Positions 23,901 to 30,610 of a stretch of 47,051 nucleotides of DNA are shown one piece after another (the stretch's first letter is position 1; every line of letters begins with the position of its first letter). Made by a program: the position numbers and the translations under genes. The DNA lies in IMG/VR virus record IMGVR_UViG_3300021959_003912, positions 1 through 47,051 of that record, one strand, 5' to 3'. The stretch comes from a virus. The notes beneath the pieces were generated by a model. It was not told the origin of the DNA. It worked only from the letters and a program-made list of their open reading frames with translations, and did not search any database.

Positions 23901-24611
23901 ATGTCCCATTACATGACAGCACTGGCGATGAAGCAAAGGGGTTTAGCCCCAGCGACCAAAATTTTGCTATATTGGTTAGCGGATCACCACAATGCTGAAA
24001 CAGGCAAATGTTTCCCTAGCGTTAATCGCTTGGTGAAGCTGTGCGAGATGTCAAAGCGTTCAGTGCAAAATCATTTGGATGCCCTAGAGTTCATTGGTTT
24101 AATTGAAGTTGAAAAAGCCCATCGCGATAATGGGCAACAAACTGCCAATAACTACATTCTACACTTAGGCGATGAGGGGGTGCAGAATTTGCATGGGGAG
24201 GGTGCAGATATTGCACGGGGGAGGGTGCAGAATTTGCACCCCAATAACCTTGTAAGAAATAACCTTGGAAGTATTAACCAAGAATTATTTGCGCAATTTT
24301 ACTCTGCATATCCTCAGAAAAAGGGAAAGGGCGCAGCGGAAAAGGCTTGGGAAAAAGCAATAAAGATTAAAGACCCAAAAGAATTAATACAGGCTGCGCA
24401 AGTTTATGCTCAATTCTGTGAGGGTAAAGATAAGAAGTTTATTCCATACCCATCTACATGGTTAAATCAAAAGCGCTGGGAAGATGAGTTGGAACCAGAG
24501 CAAAGGCCCGCTACATCTACTGATCTTCTAAACTCTCTCATGTCTCCAGAAAGCGGTTGTCAGACCGTAAAGATAATCAGACCATTTGATAAGTATTTAG
24601 GGAAGGAATAA
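23901..24611 (+). CDS. Replication initiator, lambda O / DnaD-like with winged helix
   Basis: 236 residues. N-terminal winged helix (about 5-75): LAPATKILLYWLADHHN, CFPSVNRLVKLCEMSKRSVQNHL, EFIGLIEVEK, of the HTH_36 type. A low-complexity linker (VQNLHGEGADIARGRVQNLH) coincides with DNA iterons. The C-terminal domain FYSAYPQKKGKGAAEKAWEK...YPSTWLNQKRWEDE is common in phage O-like and DnaD-like initiators. It would bind the origin within its own gene and recruit host replication proteins. AGGAGG lies before the ATG. Confidence 0.75.
   Translation: MSHYMTALAMKQRGLAPATKILLYWLADHHNAETGKCFPSVNRLVKLCEMSKRSVQNHLDALEFIGLIEVEKAHRDNGQQTANNYILHLGDEGVQNLHGEGADIARGRVQNLHPNNLVRNNLGSINQELFAQFYSAYPQKKGKGAAEKAWEKAIKIKDPKELIQAAQVYAQFCEGKDKKFIPYPSTWLNQKRWEDELEPEQRPATSTDLLNSLMSPESGCQTVKIIRPFDKYLGKE
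24181..24290 (+). other. Candidate replication origin: three iterons inside the initiator gene
   Basis: TGCAGAATTTGCA at 24181-24193, TGCAGATATTGCA at 24203-24215 and TGCAGAATTTGCA at 24226-24238: imperfect palindromes spaced 22 and 23 bases apart and flanked by G runs. They are followed by AT-rich DNA with AATAACCTTG twice (24243, 24258) and CTTGG/CCAAG. The arrangement copies the lambda origin inside gene O. Confidence 0.6.
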
Positions 24612-24613
24612 CT

Positions 24614-25087
24614 ATGAATTATGAGGAGCGGAAAAAGATTGTATCAGGTTGGTTGTTTGATACTCTCAAGAGATACGAAGCACCATCGCATATGGATCAA
24701 AATGCAATGCGTGAAGAAATGGTTTTAATGGTTGAGGATATTAATTCAGAAATTCCAACTGCCACCAATGAGGGCGGCTTCAAGTATATCCTTGAGAAAG
24801 CAGCGGAGTATGTGCGCAAGAACCAATCTTCTCGGAGGTGGCCTTCGATCTCTATGTTCGTAAAGGGTATCAAGGAAAACAGGTCTACTATGGCAGATGA
24901 TCATTTGGCTATAGAGGGTAGGCCCAAGGATTTTGATGAAAGCCACATCATGGCCCGCAGGATCAAGGCGGGTGAACCCGTAGGTGATTGGTGGATAAAT
25001 GGAAGTGGTCGCCGCCATGTTTTGGATACTGGCCTTGTAACCCATCAGGATTTGGAACCCTACGAAAGGTATTTAAGAAGTCGCTAA
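24614..25087 (+). CDS. Replication-associated protein, unknown (possible loader)
   Basis: 157 residues directly after the initiator. Helical N-terminal half (ERKKIVSGWLFDTLKRYE, MREEMVLMVEDINSEI), then WPSISMFVKGIKENR and a C-terminal segment ending LEPYERYLRSR. In lambdoid phages this slot holds a helicase loader, but I see no Walker motif, so that is only context. No family recognised. Confidence 0.5.
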   Translation: MNYEERKKIVSGWLFDTLKRYEAPSHMDQNAMREEMVLMVEDINSEIPTATNEGGFKYILEKAAEYVRKNQSSRRWPSISMFVKGIKENRSTMADDHLAIEGRPKDFDESHIMARRIKAGEPVGDWWINGSGRRHVLDTGLVTHQDLEPYERYLRSR

Positions 25088-25165
25088 AATGTGGTATGCT
25101 TATATCAGCGAGGCCACCTTTCTTTTTTATCTCTCCCTGATAATATCGCTTTTGCCTCGTAAACT

Positions 25166-25197
25166 GACCCTCTGAAATATGGGGGTCTTTTCTTTTT
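25166..25197 (+). terminator. Rho-independent terminator after the replication genes
   Basis: GACCC (25166-25170) and GGGTC (25183-25187) form a five-pair stem, followed by TTTTCTTTTT. It separates the replication unit from the late promoter just downstream. The rest of the gap 25088-25265 holds a weaker GTGG/CCAC hairpin with a T-rich tail at 25091-25128. Confidence 0.6.
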
Positions 25198-25210
25198 AGT
25201 AATCTTGTAG

Positions 25211-25239
25211 TTTACGGATTTAGTATTAAGACATATAAT
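25211..25239 (+). promoter_or_regulatory. Strong plus-strand promoter for packaging/head genes
   Basis: TTTACG, 17-base spacer, perfect TATAAT (25234-25239), 27 bases before the terminase start and just after a terminator. AGGA lies nine bases before the ATG. Confidence 0.7.
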
Positions 25240-25265
25240 CGAACTAGTTTTGTAGGATTGGTAAC

Positions 25266-25664
25266 ATGTCAGACGTCGAGAAAAACAAAGGCGGGCGACC
25301 TAAGATTGAGTTAACTAAAAAGCAGAAAGAAATATTGCCTACCTTAGCTCAGAAGTTAACAGCGGACCAAATCGCTGATAGTTTCGGTATATCACGCAAG
25401 ACATTCTACAATATTTTGGAGCGTGATGAGGAGGTTTTTACACTCTATAAAAAAGGAAAGGCCAAGGGAATAGACATTGTTGCAAAGAGTTTAATTGACA
25501 TGGCACAGGCTGGTAACGCTTCTGCGGCAATCTTTTACCTCAAAACACAAGCGGGCTGGAAGGAAACTTCAGCGGTAGAACATACGTCTCCAGATGGGTC
25601 TATGACGCCACAAGCGATTGAATGGGTGGTAGTGAATGAGCAATCTACAGATCGGGATAGCTAA
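25266..25664 (+). CDS. Terminase small subunit
   Basis: 132 residues. N-terminal GGRPKIELTKKQKEILPTLAQ, an HTH with LTADQIADSFGISRKTFYNIL, and KGKAKGIDIVAKSLIDMA...GNASAAIFYLKTQAGW, the last being typical of terminase small subunits. It recognises phage DNA and feeds it to the large subunit, whose start overlaps by 29 bases. First gene after the TATAAT promoter. Confidence 0.8.
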   Translation: MSDVEKNKGGRPKIELTKKQKEILPTLAQKLTADQIADSFGISRKTFYNILERDEEVFTLYKKGKAKGIDIVAKSLIDMAQAGNASAAIFYLKTQAGWKETSAVEHTSPDGSMTPQAIEWVVVNEQSTDRDS

Positions 25665-26844
25665 TTGGGCTGTGCCTGTTATCACTCAGCCTGTAAGGTA
25701 TCGGGGTGTTAAGGGTGGTCGTGCTTCTGGAAAGTCTCATTTGTTTGCTCATATGATCGTCGCCAGAATGGTAAGTGATCCATCACTTAAATGTGTTTGT
25801 GTTCGAGAAATACAAAAGTCCCTAGAGTTTTCTTCTAAGCAAGTAATCTCAGATAAAATATTAGATATGGGGGTTTCCCATCTATTCGATATTCAGCAAT
25901 CAAGAATAAAGCGCATTGATGGTGATGGCGTTATTACGTTTCAGGGAATGCAAGATCACACCGCAGAGACTGTGAAATCTATGGAGGGTTTCAAGGTTGC
26001 TTGGGTTGAGGAGGCGCAGTCGATCTCGCAGAAGTCTATAGACTTGTTAGACCCCACAATTCGGGCCGAGGGATCAGAGGTTTGGTTCAGTTGGAACCCT
26101 TACAAAGAAGATGATCCAGTGGAGCAATTGTTTAAAGACAACGATAACTCTGTATTAGTCCACGCGAATTACATGGATAATCCGTTTCTGAATGAAGCCA
26201 CCAGAGAAATGGCAGAGCGCCAAAGGCTTCAGAATATACAGAAGTACAATCATATTTGGTTGGGCGATTACATCAAAGAGGTAGAGGGCGCACTTTGGAA
26301 TGGTGATATGATCCAAGCTAACAGGGTTGATATAGAGGATGTGCCTGATCTTTCGCGTATCGTCGTAGCAATTGACCCTGCGGTAACAGGTGGTAAGAAT
26401 TCGGATGAGACAGGTATTGTTGTCGCTGGTCGGGCTGCGGACAAGCCTGAATACTACATACTGGAGGATGCCACTCTACGGGGGTCGCCAGATCAATGGA
26501 TAAAAAAAGCGATTGCAAAGTACCACGAATGGGACGCTGATCGTATTGTAGCAGAGGTCAATCAGGGTGGTGATATGGTGCAAAAGCTGATATTAGATAG
26601 TGATAGAACCGTTGCTTATAGGGCGGTCAGAGCCACTAGGGGTAAGATGATTAGAGCGGAACCTATCGCGGCACTATATGAGCGCAAGCAAGTATTTCAC
26701 GCTGGTAAGTTCCCAGAACTGGAAGAACAGATGATTTTTTATAACGGTTCTGGTAATGTATCCCCAGATAGACTTGATGCCCTTGTGTGGGCTGTAACGG
26801 AATTGTCCCAATCTAGTGGACAGGCAGTTTGGAGAATTAGCTAA
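25636..26844 (+). CDS. Terminase large subunit
   Basis: 402 residues. ATPase: Walker A GGRASGKS at 27-34, Walker B VAWVEE at about 121-126, and FSWNPYKEDDPVEQLF. Nuclease (RNase H-like): Asp247 in AIDPAVTGG, AEVNQGGDM, and Asp381 in SPDRLDALVWA as likely metal ligands. It is the motor and nuclease that packages DNA into the prohead. The reduced length fits the PBSX/terminase_3 type. Its last base is the first of the portal ATG. Confidence 0.92.
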   Translation: MSNLQIGIANWAVPVITQPVRYRGVKGGRASGKSHLFAHMIVARMVSDPSLKCVCVREIQKSLEFSSKQVISDKILDMGVSHLFDIQQSRIKRIDGDGVITFQGMQDHTAETVKSMEGFKVAWVEEAQSISQKSIDLLDPTIRAEGSEVWFSWNPYKEDDPVEQLFKDNDNSVLVHANYMDNPFLNEATREMAERQRLQNIQKYNHIWLGDYIKEVEGALWNGDMIQANRVDIEDVPDLSRIVVAIDPAVTGGKNSDETGIVVAGRAADKPEYYILEDATLRGSPDQWIKKAIAKYHEWDADRIVAEVNQGGDMVQKLILDSDRTVAYRAVRATRGKMIRAEPIAALYERKQVFHAGKFPELEEQMIFYNGSGNVSPDRLDALVWAVTELSQSSGQAVWRIS

Positions 26845-29066
26845 TGGGCGTTTTAGACAACTTGCGGAACGCAATATTCCCGCGCTTAGAAATGAAAGAA
26901 GCGCCAAAGGTTTACGTTCAAGGCGGTTCGATGTTCTCTCATAAGAGAAAAGACAGCTTCAAAGACTATGCCTCAGAGGGTTATCAACAGAACGCCATTG
27001 TGTATCGGTGCGTGAACGAAATTGCGAATGGTGCTGCATCCATCCCGTTCAAGGTTTATCAAGGCGATATAGAGTTAGAACAGCATCCGTTGATTACATT
27101 GCTTAAGCGCCCAAACCCGATGCAAGCTGGTGTTGAATACTTTCAAGCACTGTATTCGTTTTTACTTTTATCGGGTAACAGTTACGCATTAGCCTCTGCG
27201 GTTAGCCAAATCCCAACTGAATTGTACCTGTTGCGCCCAGATCGAATTGAGATAGAGCCAAGCGAAACGTCTATTCCAAAGGCTTATAAGTACAAGCTGA
27301 ACAGTCAAACGGTTGCTAAGTATGACGCAGACCCAGTGACAGGCCAATCTGAGGTTAAGCATTTTAAGATGTGGAACCCATTAGATGATTACCTTGGTTT
27401 ATCGCCATTGATGGCTGCGGCGGTTGATCTTGATCAGCATAACATGATTGCGAAGCACAATATCGGTCTTTTGACAAATGGAGCGCGTCCGTCTGGTGCA
27501 ATCATATTCAAGCCCAAAGATGAAATCGGCAATTCAGTAATGCTGACTGATACTCAGCGCCAAGTTATCAATGAAGATATGGAGCGTAAGTTCACGGGGC
27601 AAAAGAATGCGGGACGCCCAATGTTACTTGAGGGTGACTTTGATTGGAAAGAGATGGGCATGTCGCCACGCGATATGGATTTCCTACAGAACAAGCACAT
27701 GGCTGCCAAAGATATTGCGCTTTGTTTTGGCGTCCCGTCACAACTTATTGGTATTCCTGATAGTCAGACATACGCCAATGTCCAAGAAGCGCGGCTTGCG
27801 CTGTATGAGGAAACTATTATTCCACTGGCCCGCCGCGTTGAAAGCGACATGAACGAATGGCTATCCCCTAGCTTTGGTGATGAAATACGGGTTGAATATG
27901 ACGTAGAGCAAATCCCAGCCATGACAGAACGCCGCCGCCGTATCTATGAGAACGTAGTTGCTGCGGTCAGAGAGGGCATTATTAGCCGCAACGAAGCGCG
28001 GGAGCGCTTGGGTCTGGAACCAATCAGTGGTGGTGATGAGGTCTTTATTGCAGCTAATCTATTCCCGCTTGGTGGCCCAGAGGTTGCAGAAGATGAGGGG
28101 ATTGATCCAGAGGAGGCGGGTAAGTCTGCTTATGGTTCAGAAACCAAGCTAGACTTCTACCCTGATGGCGAGGATGTTCCTCCATCCCTGCCAGATGCCT
28201 ATGCTATGGGTGATGACGAAAAGAACTGCGGTAACTGTATCCATAACGAGGATGGTTATTGCGAATTGTTCGATGCAAATATCCGCTTGGAATATGTCTG
28301 CGCCCGTTGGTCAGAGGCCGAGGAAGGCAAGGCAGAGGCCGATGTGGACACAGTACCTACGGCGGCAATGGCTAGAAATGCACAGCGGGCCTTGGACTTG
28401 CGCAAGGAATATGGGCGCGGCATGACCCCAGTGGGCGTTGCTAGAGCGAACCAGTTGATCGACAAAGAACGCCTAAGCCCAAGAACCGTTCGCCGTATGC
28501 ACAGTTTCTTTGCACGACATGAGGTGGACAAGGAAGCGCAGGGTTTTCGTCGGGGCGAAAATGGTTGGCCCTCTGCGGGCTTGATCGCATGGCTTGGTTG
28601 GGGCGGTGACGAAGGACAAGCGTGGGCGCGGCGAAAGGTTCAGCAACTAAATGACGAACGCGATAAGTCGCTAGAGTTAGAAGCGTATTATCACGATTTC
28701 TGGGACAGCCCCAATCACGGCGAAATCAAAGCCGAGGAAGTAAGCGCGGCGGTCAAAAAAGGTTTGGGCGAGAAGGTCAAAGATCATAATGACAAGTTCG
28801 GCAATCAAAAGGGAAAGCGGGTCACACAGCGCATGCTAGAGGCTGTGTTCCGCAGAGGGGTGGGGGCATACCGCACAAACCCTGAGAGCGTCCGTCCAAG
28901 CGTCAATAGTGCTGATCAGTGGGCCTATGCCAGAGTGAATGGTTTCCTACGCGCTGTGCGCACTGGAAAGTTCCGCAGCGGCAAGTTTGACACCGACTTA
29001 TTGCCAGAGGGACATCCGCTAAAAACTGAAAAGTCGCACGGCACTTACGAGATTGCAGCGGAGTAA
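26844..29066 (+). CDS. Portal protein with C-terminal extension (Cys motif and DUF5824-like domain)
   Basis: 740 residues. Residues 1-410 are an HK97-family portal (NAIVYRCVNEIANGAASIPF, LIGIPDSQTYANVQEARLAL, ERLGLEPISGGDEVF). The extension holds a four-Cys motif, C462, C465, C473 and C486 (NCGNC...GYC...VCARW); a helical module at about 521-605 (ERLSPRTVRRMHSFFARH, WLGWGGDEGQAW); and at about 612-727 a module (VTQRMLEAVFRRGVGAYRTN, WAYARVNGFLRAVRTGKF) resembling DUF5824-type proteins. The portal forms the DNA channel; the extra domains may act in head assembly or be cut off. They are separate genes in other phages as far as I recall. Confidence 0.85.
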   Translation: MGVLDNLRNAIFPRLEMKEAPKVYVQGGSMFSHKRKDSFKDYASEGYQQNAIVYRCVNEIANGAASIPFKVYQGDIELEQHPLITLLKRPNPMQAGVEYFQALYSFLLLSGNSYALASAVSQIPTELYLLRPDRIEIEPSETSIPKAYKYKLNSQTVAKYDADPVTGQSEVKHFKMWNPLDDYLGLSPLMAAAVDLDQHNMIAKHNIGLLTNGARPSGAIIFKPKDEIGNSVMLTDTQRQVINEDMERKFTGQKNAGRPMLLEGDFDWKEMGMSPRDMDFLQNKHMAAKDIALCFGVPSQLIGIPDSQTYANVQEARLALYEETIIPLARRVESDMNEWLSPSFGDEIRVEYDVEQIPAMTERRRRIYENVVAAVREGIISRNEARERLGLEPISGGDEVFIAANLFPLGGPEVAEDEGIDPEEAGKSAYGSETKLDFYPDGEDVPPSLPDAYAMGDDEKNCGNCIHNEDGYCELFDANIRLEYVCARWSEAEEGKAEADVDTVPTAAMARNAQRALDLRKEYGRGMTPVGVARANQLIDKERLSPRTVRRMHSFFARHEVDKEAQGFRRGENGWPSAGLIAWLGWGGDEGQAWARRKVQQLNDERDKSLELEAYYHDFWDSPNHGEIKAEEVSAAVKKGLGEKVKDHNDKFGNQKGKRVTQRMLEAVFRRGVGAYRTNPESVRPSVNSADQWAYARVNGFLRAVRTGKFRSGKFDTDLLPEGHPLKTEKSHGTYEIAAE

Positions 29067-29070
29067 TTGA

Positions 29071-29778
29071 ATGAATATCGGTTCAGTACAAGCCGCAAAG
29101 GGTGCATATGGCCCCGCAATCTATAAGTTCGGGTTCAATTCTGCGATCAGCACAGATGAGGAAACTGTTTGGGATGGCAGCGGTATATACGGCTATATAT
29201 CCACAGCGGGCAGCGTGTCAGTGGTCAGTTCAGACGCAGCGGATGATATTAATGGAACGGGCGCACAAAAGATCACCATTCAGGGGCTAGATGAAAATTG
29301 GCTTCCTAAGTCCCTTGAGGTGGACATGGATGGGACTTCTAGCACGACAGTAGCAAGCACATTCATGCGCGTGTTCCGAGCGTTCGTTACTCAGGCGGGT
29401 TCTGGTGAGGTGAACGCGGGCGACATTACACTGTCCATAGGCGGGACCACAGTAGCAAAGATCAGCGCAGACATGGGGCAAACCCTAATGGCGGTCTACA
29501 CCGTCCCTGCGGGCTTCACAGGTTACATAACGCAGTGGTCCTTTAGTTCGGGTGCATCAGCATCAAACAAGTATCTGGACGGGCGTTTGATCGTTCGCAA
29601 GAACGCGGGCATCATAAACACGAAAGCGCGGGCTACGGTTCAGAACACAGCGTTTGTACAGGATTTGCCAAAGGCTACAGTGGTAAGTGAGAAAGATGAT
29701 ATTGAGGTTCGGGCGGTCACATCGTCGGGAACTGATGCGGTATCAGGGACATTCTCGGTATTGCTCAAGCGCAACTAA
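29071..29778 (+). CDS. Conserved marine-phage beta-rich virion protein
   Basis: 235 residues, Ser/Thr/Gly/Val rich. ITIQGLDENWLPKSLEVDMDG, FMRVFRAFVTQAGSGEVNAG, GQTLMAVYTVPAGFTGYIT and a final strand-rich part follow a pattern I recall from many marine phage structural proteins of unknown role. Between portal and MuF gene, it could be a head decoration or head-fibre protein. It ends in a bidirectional GC hairpin. Confidence 0.6.
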   Translation: MNIGSVQAAKGAYGPAIYKFGFNSAISTDEETVWDGSGIYGYISTAGSVSVVSSDAADDINGTGAQKITIQGLDENWLPKSLEVDMDGTSSTTVASTFMRVFRAFVTQAGSGEVNAGDITLSIGGTTVAKISADMGQTLMAVYTVPAGFTGYITQWSFSSGASASNKYLDGRLIVRKNAGIINTKARATVQNTAFVQDLPKATVVSEKDDIEVRAVTSSGTDAVSGTFSVLLKRN

Positions 29779-29782
29779 GAAA

Positions 29783-29798
29783 GGGGCCGCTTGGCCCC
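29783..29798. terminator. GC hairpin between convergent genes
   Basis: GGGGCC GCTT GGCCCC, six pairs, right after the plus-strand stop at 29778, with CTTCCCTTTT downstream on the plus strand and TTTCTTAG on the minus strand. It can act for both converging units. Confidence 0.6.
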
Positions 29799-29806
29799 CT
29801 TCCCTT

Positions 29807-29896
29807 TTAGATGATCATTAGCTTGTCTATGTTCATTCCCCCTATCACCATAATAATTCCAAAGATGATGAGAATTGCGTAATCTGTTTTTGTCAT
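29807..29896 (-). CDS. Tiny membrane peptide (29 aa)
   Basis: ATG with an AGGA site about five bases upstream; the frame ends TAA at 29809-29807. MTKTDYAILIIFGIIMVIGG then MNIDKLMII: one strong membrane span. It is preceded by the ATACCAAA element at 29917-29910. Second gene of the minus-strand cassette inserted in the head operon. It may modify the host envelope, like many phage moron products (speculative). Confidence 0.5.
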   Translation of the reverse strand: MTKTDYAILIIFGIIMVIGGMNIDKLMII

Positions 29897-29920
29897 TGTT
29901 CCTGCCTCTTTTGGTATGGT

Positions 29921-29934
29921 GGGGCTTACGCCCC
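29921..29934 (-). terminator. GNRA hairpin spanning the stop of 29926-30492
   Basis: Minus strand GGGGC GTAA GCCCC: five GC pairs with a GUAA tetraloop that contains the TAA stop codon. It is the same type as the hairpins at 19344 and 19730. Confidence 0.5.
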
Positions 29935-30492
29935 GTTAATTACAACTTTAGTTGGGCGTTGTATGATTGTTTGTTTAATGCCATCGCGCACTTCATGCGC
30001 TTTTACTTTTGCCATGCAAGAAACTTCAGACCCTTTGTCCCAACTATTAGAGCCTTTATAGATAACAACATTACCGTTCTGGTCGCGGCAGATGTTAATG
30101 TATGAAAAGCCATACATGCCCTGTAACTCAACGACATGTTTTACCGTAACAGTAAATTTTCCGCGCATACCTACTTCACCAATATATGATGACTTGGCAT
30201 CTTGAGCCGCCCATTCAGCAGCTTGCGCTTTGCGCTGGTCTAAAATTGCAACCATCTTATCGCGCATTTTGTCAGTAGGTTTGCCATAGCGCGTAATGCC
30301 ATACTGAACTGCACAGAAGAAACCAGCGTCTTGCTCTGAGGGGTATCCTTCTAAGAAATCAATAATTTCTTGTGCGCGATCATCGGTTGCAATCCAGTTT
30401 TTGCGCTTGGTATTTGCAGCATTAGCCATTTTACGCGCAGCAATAGCGGGTTCATAGTGATGCTCATATTCGTGTGTTGGATCGTATGCCAT
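29926..30492 (-). CDS. Moron-like early protein in the head operon
   Basis: 188 residues. N-terminal half helical (YDPTHEYEHHYEPAIAARK, RAQEIIDFLEGYPSEQDAGF). The C-terminal half is beta-rich: FTVTVKHVVELQGMYGFSYI, GNVVIYKGSNSWDKG, then VKAHEVRDGIKQTIIQRPTK. The last motif (H-x5-G-x2-QT-x3-RP) recurs in phage proteins of unknown function as far as I recall, and the strand-rich half could be an OB-type fold. It has its own promoter, on the strand opposite to its neighbours, which marks it as an insertion. Confidence 0.55.
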   Translation of the reverse strand: MAYDPTHEYEHHYEPAIAARKMANAANTKRKNWIATDDRAQEIIDFLEGYPSEQDAGFFCAVQYGITRYGKPTDKMRDKMVAILDQRKAQAAEWAAQDAKSSYIGEVGMRGKFTVTVKHVVELQGMYGFSYINICRDQNGNVVIYKGSNSWDKGSEVSCMAKVKAHEVRDGIKQTIIQRPTKVVINGA

Positions 30493-30521
30493 GATGGTTT
30501 TCCTTCATTTGGTATGCCCTA

Positions 30522-30550
30522 TGTGTAAGCCATGTGATTACACATGTAAA
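30522..30550 (-). promoter_or_regulatory. Minus-strand promoter of the inserted cassette
   Basis: TTTACA (30550-30545), 17-base spacer with TGTAATCACA, and TACACA (30527-30522). It is aligned without gaps to the promoter at 19945-19973, including the TGTAA repeat 21 bases upstream and TACCAAATG in the leader. Confidence 0.5.
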
Positions 30551-30599
30551 CCCCATGATTACAAAAAAAATGCAATTAGACGAAAAAAAATTCACATGG

Positions 30600-30605
30600 T
30601 ATAAA
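30600..30605 (+). promoter_or_regulatory. -10 box suggesting a leaderless transcript
   Basis: TATAAA lies five bases before the ATG at 30611, with no Shine-Dalgarno. If used as a -10, transcription would begin at or next to the ATG. The -35 (TTAGAC, 18-base spacing) is poor. Confidence 0.3.
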
Positions 30606-30610
30606 AAGTC

